A stretch of DNA of 64,000 nt from Sciurus carolinensis (taxonomy: Eukaryota; Chordata; Mammalia; Rodentia; Sciuridae), in the NCBI RefSeq assembly GCF_902686445.1, contig NC_062222.1, forward strand, positions 41,415,792 to 41,479,791, read 5' to 3'. A model generated the notes under the pieces. It searched no databases. It was not told the DNA's origin and saw only the letters and a program-made list of their open reading frames with translations. A program made the position numbers and the translations under genes. Positions 11,876-25,714 of the stretch are shown in pieces. The number at the start of each line of letters is the position of its first letter. The first letter of the stretch is position 1.

Positions 11876-14059
11876 GAAGTAAGAAAAAGGAATTGTAAAG
11901 CCTGTGTAAAACAAAAAATTAAGAATAAAACAAAAAACACATTTTTAAGGATAATATTTGATGAAAATAAGTTAAATGAGGCAACTATGTTGAAAAAAAA
12001 TCCTTATGTCTTTATATTAAATTTTATACCTCTTCAGAATTATATCTAAATTTTGTGCTAAATATGTAGAGACCAAAAGCCAAGTTTTATTATTATATAA
12101 CAATAATATAGTATTACATATAAGTAATATAGAGATATACCCAGAACTTTGCTCTGAGTAAATTAAGGATATTTATAGAAAATAAAGACCATAACTGCTC
12201 GAACTGTTGCCTAACATTCTCCTGAATTCAATTTCTAATGCCACAAAATGAATATATGTGCACATATGCATATGATTAATAGGATCTTCTTCCTAAAATC
12301 TTTAATATATATGTTAGCATATATACTGATATTTATTTTACTAAAAATATGACAATAAAGTAATTCAGTGAATCACAACTATAAAATATGCACATGGAAA
12401 TAAATTAATGAAAAAGATGAAGTGGGTGTATGATAATTGACCAAGTAGTAAGAATGCTCAAATGTATGAAAATAGTCCCCTTTTAGTAGGAGCAGAGGAT
12501 AATTCTGTCAAACATTTTTCCCAGTTATGCTTAATCCAACATACCATTTTGTGAGAACATGAGTAAGCAAGGGATCACTATTATTTTGATAAATTTTTGA
12601 ATGTGCTTTCTGTAATAAAGCACATTTTTTTATATTCATACCACTAATTAAGTGTATGAATATCTGTGATGGTTATGTATAATTCTACTGTAAGCTTCAG
12701 GCAATTATAATTCAGAGACTTTTGGACAAAAAAGAGATGCTTATTTCTCTCCTGTTAACCAATTTTAAGTAACAAGTGATTCTGCTCCATGTAGTTATTT
12801 GTGGATCAAATTACATCCATAATATATATTTTTTGCTATTCCCTAGGCTGCTTCATTTGCATGTCTGAAATATTTTTGCGAATATTTCCAGTTTATGGTT
12901 TTTAGGGGAAAGACTTTGAAGGAGCAAACCTGAAGTAGATTTTTAGACCACACATGGAGAAATGGCTCACAACTCATCTTACATTGAAGAGAACCAATTT
13001 AAATATCTACATCTACATTTGAGAAAAGCTGGAAAATTCACAGGTAATCAGTACATGCCAGTTACAATTTATTAGTTGGAAATAAATGAAGAATGGACCA
13101 GACCTCCTAACACAATCAGAACAGATTTATTGACAGGTTCTAAAAATCCAATAATACTTACAGTAAATAAGTTGTATGTAAAATCATGTTCCTTATTATT
13201 GATTTCAAAATATTTTTAATCCATATTAATATACTGTTTTAGATTCAGAGAGCCATATTTTCTAATGATGCTATAATTTCATTTTTGTCAGAAAAGATGA
13301 TTCTGAATATAAAAATGCAATAATAATTTGCAGAGACTTTATGTGAGATTTATATAGTTTAATTTTCAAAATAATATAATTCAGTAAAGGAACTTTGTTC
13401 ATTATACTATATGAATGGTCAAAGAACATTGGCCATTTATACTTCCTTCCTATTTGGAACATAACATATAATTGGGGTTTACCAAAGACTTTGTAGAGAA
13501 TATTAAACTTTTGGAAGATAAACGACGACTTGATCTCAAAATTAAATAAAACACATCAAAAGGGAACATATTTAATAACATTTTTGTTGGACCCAGCAGC
13601 TTTGAGTTCTCATATAATTGAACTTCTATTTGGAATTAACATTGTAAATTCATCATTACATTATTATATAACATCAATCATGTATTTACCCAAAGTTGTA
13701 TTCTCCAAATCACTTACTAAGCTTCTTCAGCAAATCTGTTTCTAGTTGTAATTATTTATTTGTATGCAAATTAAAGAAATTCTGAGGCTATACAGTCTAA
13801 CATATATAAGTGATGCTGTGACATTCCTAACTTACTAAAAATGGTAATTATATAATTAATTGGTCTCAAACTGGATAAAAAACACTTTTTTGAAATGTTC
13901 ATGTATTTCAAGAGTCATATTCTACAGTTGATAAGGAAAACCATCTAAAAGTATATAATTATATGGAAGAAGTTCTTAATTCACTCTAATATCCTAAAAG
14001 TAAATTATTTCATCATATACATATTTTAAAAATAGAGGAACTCATTTTCAGTTAATTTC
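11876..14059. other. Unassigned AT-rich DNA
   Basis: No recognisable gene. The open readings at 13271-13462 (minus) and 13530-13745 (plus) are AT-driven and unlike any family I know. Confidence 0.55.
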
Positions 14060-14185
14060 TTTTTTTTTTTTTTTTTTGTAGAGGGAATTGAGCCCAGGGA
14101 TGCTCTGTCATTGAGGCACTTGTGATTCTTCTGCCTCAACTCCCAAGGGCCTGGGATAACAGGCTAGTGCCACCACACCCAACTT
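14060..14185 (-). mobile_element. B1-dID SINE, internally deleted
   Basis: An 18-T run (14060-14077, the tail) is followed by the antisense ID part ('ggaattgagcccagggatg'), then jumps to the antisense 7SL-derived B1 part ('ttcttctgcctcaactccca', 'gggataacaggctagtgcc', 'accacacccaac'). Compared with the copy at 54379-54652, the middle is missing. Confidence 0.75.
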
Positions 14186-14194
14186 CAATTTACC

Positions 14195-14542
14195 TTTTTC
14201 ATTTTTTAAATTTTTGATTTGTTCATAATAGCTTTATATAACATTAGGATTTATTTGGATATTATCATAAACACCTAGAATATAATTTGATCCAATTAAG
14301 TCCCCACTACTTATGCTTACCTTCCTATTCCTCCCTATTCCCCTTTCTCTACTGATTTTTCTACTTATTTACATTAAAAAAAAAAAAAACAGTGCCTTGT
14401 GGATATATATAACGGTGACATTCACTGTAGTATATCCACATATGTACATTGGAAGGTTAGATCAGATTCATTCCACTGTTTTTCCTTTATCTGTCCCTTT
14501 TTCCTCCCTGTCAATTCCCTTCTACTTGCTTTTTAATTTGAA
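14195..14542 (-). mobile_element. L1 3'-UTR fragment
   Basis: The antisense block 'ataacattaggatttatttg', 'aatataatttgatccaatta' and the pyrimidine-rich 'cctattcctccctattcccc' parallels 35070-35210, another L1 3' UTR. An internal A-run (14377-14390) interrupts it. The fragment abuts the SINE at 14060-14185. Confidence 0.65.
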
Positions 14543-15496
14543 ATGTCAGTAAAAGTCACTCTCTTAGGTCTTAGTCTCTTTTAAGACTCCCAAGACTTTT
14601 CCTCTAGTGAGAGTGTGGAAGAACCAGGTGTGAAGGTCAATTAGGATGATGAGCCAATTCAAAAATAACACTCAAGTTGTATTTACTTAAGTAAGGTCAG
14701 GTGGATGCAATATAGATGTGAGGTATCTTCCCATGCCAAGAAGTCTCCAACAAAACTTGAGTCAAGGAGAAGAATAGGGGGAAGGACTAGGGAAAGAAAA
14801 TTAATGAGTGGGAATGCAGAAAAGTAATATAGCTAATGTCTCTGAAAAGGAGAACATTGAATATAGGTCCCCGGGCTAGGAATTTAGTCAGAGCATGACT
14901 GGCTCAGGGTGGAGGAAGGAGAATGAGTCCTTTATTAACTCCGTACAGAAAATTACAAGGCATTTTTCTGTACACCCAAACAATTTTGCAGAGAGCAAGC
15001 AAACAAGTAAAACTTGTAATTACTAGTGGTAGATCCTAAAATATCAATGTAGAATTTTGCCTGAAGCTAGGTTTGTCACAAAACGTTGACACCTGCATTT
15101 TCTTAAATTGCAGGATATGACTGATCACAATTTATTCTGTGATTGATGAATTTGTATCTTTCTTGCTCTTTATGGCAGTGACTTTTATTGGTAGAAACTT
15201 TTATTGCTTACCCACATCCAATTTTCTAGAGAATTATCCTCTTAGTCTCCTGGAGGCTAGGCAGATCAGATCTTACATTGGGGTTCTAGAAAACTGATGG
15301 CTATCACTTCTGTACCCAAACATCTAATTGTTAATGAAGCCAGCTAGTGGTCTTATTCCTTGCTAGAGTGACCAAGGATGCATGCGTCACAGAGCATAAC
15401 AGAACACTGGAGCTTCTATCAACTGAATCAATTTGTAAAGTCTCTGTGCAACAGGAAAATGGATAAACCAAATGTTAGTCTACTGAGATGGTTTAG
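14543..15496. other. Unassigned intergenic DNA, slightly GC-richer
   Basis: 14560-15000 looks less AT-rich than its neighbours and reads like an old LTR or retroviral fragment, but I cannot match it to a family. No coding frame is supported. Confidence 0.4.
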
Positions 15497-15925
15497 GTTA
15501 ATATTTAATCAGTTTTTTCACAACCGTGACCAAAAGACCTGAACAGAACAACATAAAAGAAGAAAAGTTTTTTTGATGCATGGTTTCAGAGGTCTCAGTT
15601 CATTGTTAGCTGGCTCCATTGCTCTGGGTCTCAGATGAGTCAGAACATTATGTCAGGAGAGTGGTGGGGAAGAACAGTTCACCAGGAAGCAAAGAGAGAA
15701 CTTTGCTTACCCAGAACAAAATACAAACCTGAAAGGTACACCCCAGTGACTCATCTCCAGTCACACACTACCTGCTTACAGTTACTGCCCAGTTAATACA
15801 TATCAGTGGATGAATGCACTGATTAGGTTAAAGCTTTCATAACCAGATCTTTTCACCTTTAAATTTCTTGCATTGTTTTATACATGAACTTTTGACAGAC
15901 ACCTCATATCTAAATCGTAACAGAT
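15497..15925 (-). mobile_element. Rodent MaLR-type LTR
   Basis: Antisense landmarks: 'cacaaccgtgaccaaaagac', 'gcatggtttcagaggtctca', 'agctggctccattgctctgg', 'agaacattatg', 'ccagttaatacatatcag', 'ctgattaggttaaag' and 'cacctcatatctaaatcgta'. This nearly full-length element is one of the better preserved LTRs here. Confidence 0.75.
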
Positions 15926-18229
15926 TATTAAGATCAGTATGACTTAGTACATCCTATTTAGTATAGGCTTTCATTATGGGCTAAATACTATTTTGGACAC
16001 TGGGAAAACAATGGGGAGAAAAACAGTCAAAAAGTTTTATTTTTTTTCAGGTATTTTATTTAATTGGAAAGAGTCCAAATAAAAAAAAGTGGTTAACAGA
16101 TAAAAATATGTCAGATATTTATAAATTATAAGGGCTAAACTAAGGTAGAAAACAGAAAAATGGGAAAGTGTATAATGCAATTTGTCATGGAATGACTCAC
16201 ATAGAAGGTAACATTTGAGTAAAGATGTTCAGGAACCTGTTTATGTTTCAATAGATGTAGTTTCAATGATTTGCTTAGAGTTAATTAAATGTTGTAAGTA
16301 GCATTAGTTAGAAAGTTGGGCATTTAGTTTTCCATCAAAAAAAAATCATTCTTTTGCCCCTCTACCTTAATGAGAGAATAATTTTCAACTTTTTTCCCTT
16401 ATATCATACATTTCCAGAAAAAACATTTGCTTGATTAGTAAGTCTAATTAATAATGAAACAGTTTTATTATCTTTACTGGTCCTCCAATACATTGTGAAT
16501 CAGTATTATATGACATATTAAATAGAGATATTTGCTGTCATTGATTTAAGAACAGCTTAGATTTAAAACTTTTTGACTGTTTTTCTCCCCATTGTTTTCC
16601 CAGTGTCATTGAAATATAATGATTAGACCTGACCAATGAAGGCTTGTTGAAGTAAGTGACTTAAGAAAAATGACTAATGAAGGAAGTGTTTAGCAAAATA
16701 TATATAAACCATAAAATAAATTAATTTTGAAATTATTGCACAATTGATATGCCCTATGAGAAGTATAAAATTTTGTACTCAAAATTAGAAGATAATACTG
16801 TACTCTATAATATAATTTTTAACTTTGTAATACTCATTTTGAATAAGAAATACATCATGCAACATATCAAAAAATTAATAAAATTTTCTTTATGAGAAGT
16901 ATTAGGATTATAAATGAAATCCATAAGGATAATTATCAACAGAAACTTTTGAAGTGTCTCTGAATCATTGTTATCACTAATAAGTTCTATTATTAAAGGA
17001 CAATTCTAAATATCAGTATATTGAGAAATCTCCTATAACACAATTATCAAGAAAGAAATTCCATGCGTTTAGTGAGAAAGCTCCAGTAACTCAGAATGTT
17101 TAACTCCCACAAAGAGAACGATCCTTTATAATTTATATTAAATATTTTCATCTTTTATAAATAATATTAAGTATTTTACAAGCAAACTGTTGTGATTCTT
17201 TCCAGGTACATGTCATGATTTTAAACACTAATTTCAAAAAATCCTTCTTGAGGTACAGAGTTTGAAGGCACATATTACCTTCTCTTGAGAGTCCTTAGTA
17301 TTACCATCATTCTTCATTTCTGTAGACCACAGGCAATTTTGGATAGGTATTTGGCCTGCTGTATTAAAAAAAAATAAATAAATAACAAGTAAATAAAATA
17401 AAACCTGTGTAAAGAAAATATGTTTGATGTGCTAAAAAACCAATTATGCAATGATGTTCAACCAGAGACTGGTGGACATTATTCTCCTTGCCTCCTTTAG
17501 TGTTGCTTTTTTAAAAAGGTCAGTCTCATAAAATTTCTGAGCATATGATGTCTGTGTAAAAAGATAAAGAAATGATCTTATGGTTATCCATAACTATAAT
17601 TGAATGTTTCACTATTTCCCTGTACAGTAATTGGCAATTTTTTTTTATTTATTTATTTATTTTTTATTTTTTTTTTTTTAGTATAGAGAGTTCCCCAAGA
17701 ACTGATTGCAGAGAATCTGAGACCTTTTCAGGAAACAAGACTGGAATTTTTTTCCACTGAGTACAATGAGATAATGAGATTTCACAAGAAATGTGGAAAC
17801 ACCTCCCATTTGAAAGAATCACTGAAGTAATTTGTGCTTTATGGTCCAACAGAGACTGAATAAAGGTTACAGTAAGGTTTGGAGTGTAAATAAAATCCAA
17901 TGCATGCAAATTCCTTTAAAAGGATCCAGTTTATTAAAATAAATTAAAACAGTAACTCATAAGAACTCAAACATAAATAAAGTCTTCTACTTGACAACTC
18001 TTTTGGTTACAACATTTCCTCACTCTTGCTTCTCATCCTCTTCAATTTTCTAATTGCTATTTGGTTCCATAGTTTCACACCTAAAATTTACTTAGGTTTA
18101 CTTATTTGGAGTTACGTGACTTTAGGCCAACTACATGCTAAAAACTTAGCCAGATTGCCAAATCTGTGAAAGACCAATGAAACCAGATACAATTTCAGGG
18201 ATTCCCAGGTCCACTCTCATTCTGAGCAA
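15926..18229. other. AT-rich intergenic DNA
   Basis: A worn L2-like motif is possible at 15960-16075 ('aatactattttggacactgg'). The T-rich low-complexity run at 17638-17681 and the AT-rich (AAAT)n-like patch near 17364-17402 are simple sequence. No gene is visible. Confidence 0.5.
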
Positions 18230-18520
18230 ATGACTACAAAGACTCCTACAGGTTTGGTAATTCACTAGAATGACTCACAGAAGTCAGAAATTTTCTATAT
18301 TTAGAATTAAAGGTTTCTTATAGCATAAGGACACTAATTAGAATACTCCGAAGAAAGACATATATATAGGGTGAAGATTGGAGGGGTTTTAAATGTGAAG
18401 CTTAAAATTATTTTAAGAAACATATTATCTTCTCAACACCCAGATGGGAAGCTACTTAAGAGTACTGCCATACAAGGAAGCTCACCCTTTACATACTCAT
18501 AATGGATTATATCACTATCC
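18230..18520 (-). mobile_element. Ancient LTR fragment
   Basis: The antisense run 'attcactagaatgactcaca' followed by 'gaagtcag' and later 'aagcataagg...gaagctac' resembles the R/U5 side of an old ERVL-type LTR. The normal poly(A) signal has decayed. The assignment is by general pattern only. Confidence 0.4.
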
Positions 18521-18879
18521 ACCTAGTTGAACGCATTCTCTAGACCCTTCCCCTCCTCAATGTTTAGCCTGGTATGACATAATTCAAAGTCTCATCACTC
18601 TAATCATAAGACTGGTCTTTGTGAAATGATCAGCACTGTCACTCTTGAAAAAAATGAAGACAAAAAAACACCATATCTCTTACATGTATGTTCCTTTACA
18701 TTCCCAAGAACCTAGCCAATTGAGGGAATAATGAGAGCAGGCCCAGGCTGGAATGTATTATCTTAAAGAATGCTGACACATTTTCTCTCTCTCGCTCTCT
18801 CTCTCTTTGTTCTGCACAATGGAAACTAGAGGAAATAGTTTTATGAGTAGAAACTATTTAGAAACATCTTTCCTACATG

Positions 18880-19180
18880 TATGTAAGTTCTTTGGAATAC
18901 TGGTCATACAATGGAGCAAAGCAAACCGAACCTATAAAACCCCTCCCTGTGATAACTGGTGCAGATGGAGGTCTGGAGAAGATAAGTGCTTGTGCATTCA
19001 GCTGCCACTGAATAAAGTACAGGGAAGGGCAAATGTGCTACTTCTCACTGAAACACCATGGGGAACTGAGGTGCTTTCTGTTTAACCTGTTGCCACTGAA
19101 TCTTCTTCATAGCATTTTCAACAAATGTTGTCTCACATGCCACCTCAGGTGTCTTTTTTGGTCCCTCAGCAACTCACATC
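18880..19180 (+). mobile_element. Retroviral LTR fragment with promoter and poly(A) signals
   Basis: TATAAAA at 18933-18939 is followed 72 bases later by AATAAA at 19011-19016, then a U5-like stretch ending near 'ggtccctcagcaactcaca'. The compact TATA-to-poly(A) spacing and the GC content above background fit a short-R retroviral LTR. The open reading 18807-19085 runs straight through these signals and is not a gene. Both LTR ends are uncertain. Confidence 0.45.
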
Positions 19181-20266
19181 ATCCTGGTCCACATTTGTGT
19201 TAACATAAAATATCCAGGAGCCCCTCATAACTCACCTCATTAGCATAAAATATCAGTGTCAGATGAAGCACCTTCAAAAATAACCAAGACTCTCTTACAA
19301 CTTGGGAAACCCTAAGCGTCAAAGGTTGCCTCTTAGGAACTGGAACAAAAGCCAGGCTTATCCTTGGTAAAGTAAATGTGTCACTACAATGATTCATTAT
19401 GGTCCATGTTGTATGAATTACTCTTTGAATCCTCCCTAATCTCAGATTTTGGAATTTTCTTTTTTATTAAGATGTTGAAAAAACTATTACTAAAGAATCA
19501 TTCCTGATCTGTGTAATCATTGAGTCAGGCTGCCTCACTTCAGGTCTACCATTTTGCAGGGGAGTGTTGTGAACCATTACTGTCTGTTTTTCACTATTTC
19601 TAAATTAAAACTGAAATTGACATCTGTAGGTCGTTATTTATGAAATATTGTCATTTCTGTACAGTTGAACATGACCAATGTTCAGATTAAGTACTGGTGA
19701 TAACAAGTCTGCCTTTCTATTTCCAAAAAGCTCAGCATTTGCCAGAAGTGCTATTTTCTCTTAGCATACTAGAAAGGGAATGCCAATAATCTTGCTGGGA
19801 GAAATAAATTAAAACAATACCATCAGTGCATGTATTTAGATAAGCATATCCATAATTCAGAAAGGGGAAGTTAGAAAACTGAAAGAAAGATAAGAAAGTT
19901 CTCATTTGAGAAATTTTTTAGTAATTTTTGTCATACCATTTTTGGATGGCATTATAAAAATTCTCCATGCATCTTTTAAATACTGAAAGTTATTTATGTT
20001 GTATTTCAAGTACACTCTTGGAGAAACCTCAGGGCGCTTTTATTTTTCTTCTCTATTTAAATTAATTAATTCAGCTAGCCAAAAAATACAGAAATTTGAA
20101 AATAAAGTCACTTTATTAACTGTCTTACATCTTATTATTTTAAAAAAATTTTAAATTTTTCAATCAATCTAAATTTTCTTATTTTAAATTTGTGTTTTAA
20201 AAATATCTTAAAAGTATACCTATCAAAACAATGCTATTAAGAAACTCAGGTATTTAAAAATTTAGA
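19181..20266. other. Unassigned intergenic DNA
   Basis: A short imperfect repeat of a 'taacataaaatatc / tagcataaaatatc' motif (19201-19214 and 19241-19254) could be a U3 remnant. Otherwise nothing is recognised. Confidence 0.4.
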
Positions 20267-20555
20267 TATCCTATGGGTTTAATTATGTCCCCCTCTAAAA
20301 TAATATGTTGGAATTTTAATTTCCAGTATCTCAAACTGTAACCAGTTGTTTTGTTGAGAAACAAAAAAAAAATGCTATCTATAAGACAAGAAGAGAATCC
20401 TGAACGAAATTCTTTCCTCAAAATCCTTAGAATATCCAAACTTGATAATGCCTTGGTTTAGTATTCCATGCCTTCAGAAATGTGAAACAATAAATTTATA
20501 TTGTTCAAATCACCAGTTTGTAATACATTGTCCTGGAAAACTAATATGCAGTACT
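20267..20555 (+). mobile_element. MaLR/ERVL-type LTR fragment
   Basis: It begins with 'gggtttaattatgtccccct' and ends with 'gaaacaataaatttatattg' then 'ggaaaactaatatgcag', the sense-strand start, poly(A)-signal region (AATAAA in 'caataaatt') and end typical of this LTR group. It has the same overall order as the element at 26490-26897. Confidence 0.6.
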
Positions 20556-22363
20556 ATTACTGTATTACCAATATTATAATTAGTAAGGTAGTATTTACTT
20601 ATGCATTACTATTTTCACTCATTTTTTCTCCATAAATTATTGCTGCCAAAAAATTGAGAAGTGAAGAACCTTACAAATCTATCATGTGATTTTTCATACC
20701 TATAAAGCTGTAATTATAGATACCTGTAGCAATTAAAAATTCTAAACTATAACAATATTAAATTCAGTTCATTTTACTCAGTCTTGTTGGATTCTACCAT
20801 GTTTTCAATGTTGTATATAGTTCATTGCTTTAACACAAAATTCAGTGTTCTGATATGCTTTAATAGGATGTAAATTTTATCTTTAAAGATTTTCCATTGA
20901 TTATACCATTGTTCATGAAACTTAAATACACTGCTAATAGCTGTACTTGGGAATAACCATTTTCATTATAACTGCAATCACCTAAGTCAAACAAGATATA
21001 AATCTATAAAAAGCAAATTTATTTACATTCATTAAATGTAAATGTATTGTCTACAGCAGAACCAAGTTTAGAGATTTGACCAGTAAAAAGATTTTAAAGT
21101 CTCAAAATATTCTATGATTTAAAATACTCTGTATTTCAGCAACCTTTCATACCTTTTTGTTGCTAAAATTATATATATTTTGGTCTAAGATGTAAATTAC
21201 ATTTTGAAATCTAAAAATATTAAATTGGAAATAGATGTGGGGTGAAATTATAGAATACCAAAGATTTATGAAATCTTTGCATTGATATAGTGAAAATACT
21301 TTAGAAAGGACAGACTAGGTTAGTGCCTAAAATGCATGGAAGGAAAAACATTTTTGGAGGACCAATTTTAGTATCATTACAATCTGGTAAGGCATTTTAT
21401 AAAGCACTCTCTAATATTATACTTGAATTGCTTCAAGGTTTTTATTCCTAATTAATTTTGCTCACAATGCCCCTCAACTAAACATGAAAGCTCCTATATT
21501 TAAATTGTATCTTATTATTTTCACTTTATAGTTGTTTGAATCAACTTCAAATTATTTCAGATTGGCATACTCCTCAAAGGCAAGACTGTTTCTGTTTCAT
21601 AGTTACATATTTAATAAAAGTTATACCACCCATTGCATGTAGTATAGCATTCAGGAAATACTTAACAAGAGAATAAAAGAGAGTTTCAAATACCAGAATA
21701 ATTATTAGGCACTGTTCAAGAGAAAGTCAATTTTACTTTAATATTTCTTTAAAATTGTATAATTTGTATGTTGTGAATCTAAACGTAATAATAAAATTAT
21801 AGTAAACGTTATTTTTTTAACGTGTCTTATCTATCTTGAGCAAAACACTGAAGTCCTTATGACAAACTCTAACAAAAGATATTGACTACTGAGTAGGAAA
21901 AAGGAGCAACAACAACAACAAAAATAACTTGTCCTAAAGGCTAAAGTTAAAAATGACAAATATTGCCAGAACAGGACTTGGTCTTCTGAGAAGGACAATT
22001 CTTAAGCAATAAGTAAAGAGAATAAACAGAAAAAGATAATTAAAGATTGAATTTTCTTTTTGATTAACAGTCATGACTTATTTAAATTAGGAGGTTTATC
22101 ATAACCCTAAAGTAATCATAATTTGAGGCATTGATTTTTCAGGCCAGCAGGTAGAAATTTGGATGTATTTGCGTAGATGTGCAGTCTGTGCCAATATGTA
22201 AAAGCAGGGAAGATACATATGTGCGCATCACTACTTTTATATCATTGCTCCTCCAGTTAATCATCTGGAGACAAAACTTAAGGACCTAAGAATTGTTTTT
22301 CAGCTCCCTTTTGTTATAACTTTTTCTCAAGAAGCAACAGTGCAATTATCATTCTCTAATGTT
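20556..22363. other. Unassigned AT-rich DNA
   Basis: A (CAA)n-like patch occurs at about 21906-21922. I see no repeat or gene otherwise. Confidence 0.55.
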
Positions 22364-22582
22364 AGTGGTTCTCCAGTGAGAATGATTACAGATTATAGAT
22401 GACGTTTGACAACATTTGGAGACACTTTTGGTTGCTATCACTGGGATAGGCAGTTGCCACCAGCATATAGTGAACCAATAGGTAGAGGATAAGAATGCTG
22501 TTAACTCTTCTGTCATGTAATGGGAAGACCCCAAAGCAAAGAATTGTCTCATCCAGAATAGCAGTTGTGCCAAGTTTGACAT
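22364..22582 (+). mobile_element. MER5A-like hAT-Charlie DNA transposon
   Basis: It starts with 'agtggttctcc', then 'gacaacatttggagacactt', 'ttggttgctatcactgggat', 'aatgctgttaac', 'ccaaagcaaagaattgtctc' and 'agttgtgccaagtttgaca', following the MER5A order from one inverted terminus to the other. This is a nonautonomous, fossil element. The minus-strand open reading across it (22349-22582) is incidental. Confidence 0.85.
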
Positions 22583-23193
22583 ACTAACTCAGTCTTGGTG
22601 ACTCTGGCTTCCATTTATACTTCCACATCCCCATGCCCCATCTTTACTAAATTCTGTAAAACCTTTTTGCAATCTATTTATGTATTTAATCTAACATCTT
22701 GTGATAGTGTATCTCATAAAATAATTATGTACTGCCTAAAATGTACCTTATTTGTATACACTTAACAGTCTCTTTTACAAGCATATTATTATTAAGTGTT
22801 GCATTTCCAACTGGCTTATCACCTGTAATTCCAAGAGCAATATTAAGTTTGTTATGTTTTTTGTTGTTTTCCTATTGAGATCCCATTTTTTATTGTCAAT
22901 CTTATGATTACCTCATCCTATCCACATACTTTATGACATTAAATACTCCAAATTCCATAAAAAATATATTTGTATTGCAGCAAAAATATCTACTCTGTAA
23001 GAATTAAGCCCCCAGAATAATGTATCGTCAGTCTCTTCCTTGTCAATATCTCAGTCTCTTGTCAAAAGAGGAGAAGCACATCAAACCTTATACTGAATCA
23101 TCATGAAAATTAGGTACCTATTTGCAGCAGTAGGGATTTCTAAATCAAGGAGTTTTGACAGTGGATCCCTACATCTTATTTTGTGTCAAAACA
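22583..23193. other. Unassigned intergenic DNA
   Basis: Nothing recognised. Confidence 0.5.
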
Positions 23194-23470
23194 AGCTCTA
23201 TCATTTGGTAGATATATTTTTAGTTTTTTGAAGAACTCCATGTTATTCTCCATAATGACTTTGCTACATTTACATTCCCACCAAAAATCTCTGAAGTCCT
23301 TTTTTCTTCACATTCATGTCATAATTTCTTATTTTTTAAGTACTCCTTCTAACTGGGGTGGGATGATATCTCTTTGTAGATCTCATTGGTATTCCCAGTG
23401 GCTAATGATAGTGAAAATTTTTTCATTTATTTTTTGGCCATTTGCATTTCTTATACTTATACCTTTGTGG
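23194..23470 (-). mobile_element. L1 ORF2 C-terminal fragment
   Basis: Antisense text 'gttttttgaagaactccatg', 'acatttacattcccacca', 'gggatgatatctctttgtag' and 'ttttttggccatttgcattt' corresponds to the distal part of L1 ORF2. It is an old copy without a 3' end here, and no open frame of useful length remains. Confidence 0.75.
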
Positions 23471-25082
23471 ACATGCCTAGATTGAATAAGCCTATTGCTT
23501 CAACCAAATCAAAGCTTTCCTTTTGGAAGGTAAAAAAATTTGAGAGGATTCCTGTTGGAGACATCCAGGGTAAACAAGATTGACATCAAGACTTCCAGAT
23601 ACTAAATCTACAATTGTGCTCAAGTCCATAATTATTTTCTGGATAAAGGCATGAGGAATATCAAGCCTAAAATATAAAAGATTGTAGCTCAGTTCAATAA
23701 GTTTGATGTTTGTAATACTCAGATTTTTCTGAAGGTCTCTACTCCAACCTGTTTTAATTGGTAGTTAAAAAAATTTACATTTTTTCAGAAAATCAGAAAG
23801 GAAGTTATACTGAATGATCATTAATATTAATTATTATATGACACAAGATATTCTGCCGAGAGGGTAATAATGGACATGAGGGTAGAAACTTTAGTCAATG
23901 GGAAATATCTTTTAAAAATCTGTGGAAATTTTACAATGTATTTAAAATGAACCAGTGGCTTTGTAAAGAACAGTAAACAAAGAGTAGATCTAATTGCTTT
24001 ACAATGGAAGTTAAATAGACAATGCTGATTCTGAAAAAATTAATGTATACATTCAGTGAGGGCATATTGCCAATAAAAGTCAAAAAAATTCTTTCAAAGA
24101 TATTATTAATTACCATATCTGGAAGAAGTCAGGCACTAGTGTCCCTATGGAAATAGGAAGACACTTGATAGAAAGTATAGGATAGCTGTTAAAGAAAATT
24201 GGATGTCATCAAACTGGATATTAAAAATCTGAATGCCTTTTATTCTATTTGCCTTAGTCTTTTGATACATTTATTCCAAAAATATATTCTGTTACTGTGC
24301 ATGCTGAGGCAAATTTTGCAAAAAACATGCAATGATATTAATTTAACATTGTTTCAACAATGACTTGCTGCTCATTATCCCCTAAAATCTGTATTTGATG
24401 TCAGATGTAATATTTGGAAAATAAACTTGCCTGAATTTACTTTTAATAATAATTTAATTGACATGATTTCTATATCTTGGAAATTTTGACACTAAACAGT
24501 TTCTTCAGAATGTTACAAAGCTATTAGTATGTATTTTATATTTTGTAACCTAACAATTTAGGATGCTATTTCCCATCTGCACATTTATTATCAACTAATA
24601 CTCAAAATCAAATAACTGATCATTATTTTTCAATTTCAAAATATAACAAAATCAATTAAGTTCTAAAAAGTATATGTATGTATCTTCTCTTTGAAGGTGA
24701 GATATGAAAAGTTCATGTGATCTCAACATTTTTCCATCCTTAAGACATAGGTTTATTTCCAATGAGCATCCATCTGTTTTTCTGTCATAAATATTTTTGA
24801 AGTATTGTTTAAGATTTAATTGTGAAGAATTTTAAGCAATACAATTTGTTTTGGTATAAAAGAATATTCATTTTGATATAAAAGAATAAATATATACTAA
24901 CAAAATAGATTAATTTAATAGCTGTCATGCTGGATCTTATCTTCCATAACAACTTTTATCTGATAACTAGTAAGAACTCGTTGATTAGTCATTGACTACA
25001 CTTTAAAAGATCTTGTACAAAAGTAAATATAAATGTATGGTAAAGAAAGGAAGATTTTGTGAATGATGACATGATAGTAAGA
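23471..25082. other. Unassigned AT-rich DNA
   Basis: No repeat or gene recognised. Confidence 0.55.
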
Positions 25083-25665
25083 ATAGAAAACTTGGAATGG
25101 AACCACCATTTGACCCAGCTATCCCACTCCTTGGTCTACACCCAAAGGACTTAAAATCAGCATACTACAGAGATGCAGCCACATCAATGTTCATAGCTGC
25201 TCAATTCACAATAACCAGATTTTAGAACCAATCTAGATGCCCCTCAGTTGATGAATGGATAAAGAAACTGTGGTATATATATACAACAATATATATATTA
25301 TTCATAAAGAATAATAAAATTATGACTTTTGCAGGCAAATGGGTGAGATTGGAGAATATCATGCTAAGTGAGATAAGTCAATCTCAAAAAACCAAAGGGC
25401 GAATGATCTCACTGATAAGTGGATGATGATACATGATGGGGGGTGGGAGGGAGGCAAGAATGGAGGAAGGAGGGACTGTATAGAGGGAAAAGAGGGGTGG
25501 GAGGGGTGAGGGGAAGGAAAAAATAACAGAATGAATCAAAGACCATTACCCTATGTAAATGTATGATTACACAAATGGTATGCCTCTACTTCATGTACAA
25601 CCAGATAAAAAGTTGTACCCCATTTGTTTACAATAAAAATAAATAAATAAAATTAAAAATATATA
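25083..25665 (+). mobile_element. 5'-truncated L1: ORF2 C-terminus and 3' UTR
   Basis: The first ~340 bases encode the worn ORF2 end: motif text for [15 protein letters not shown] ('accaccatttgacccagcta'), 'IAAQFTI', and the terminal 'LISG' followed by TGA ('gataagtggatga', about 25415-25427). Then comes a G-rich polypurine 3' UTR (25437-25519) and the subfamily end 'aatgaatcaaagaccattac', 'tgtaccccatttgtttacaa' and an (AAAT)n-like tail. The cysteine-rich and reverse transcriptase parts are absent. Confidence 0.9.
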
Positions 25666-25714
25666 TACATACAAATACAGGGTAGTAAAATTGTTTTGAA
25701 AATAAGATTCTTAA

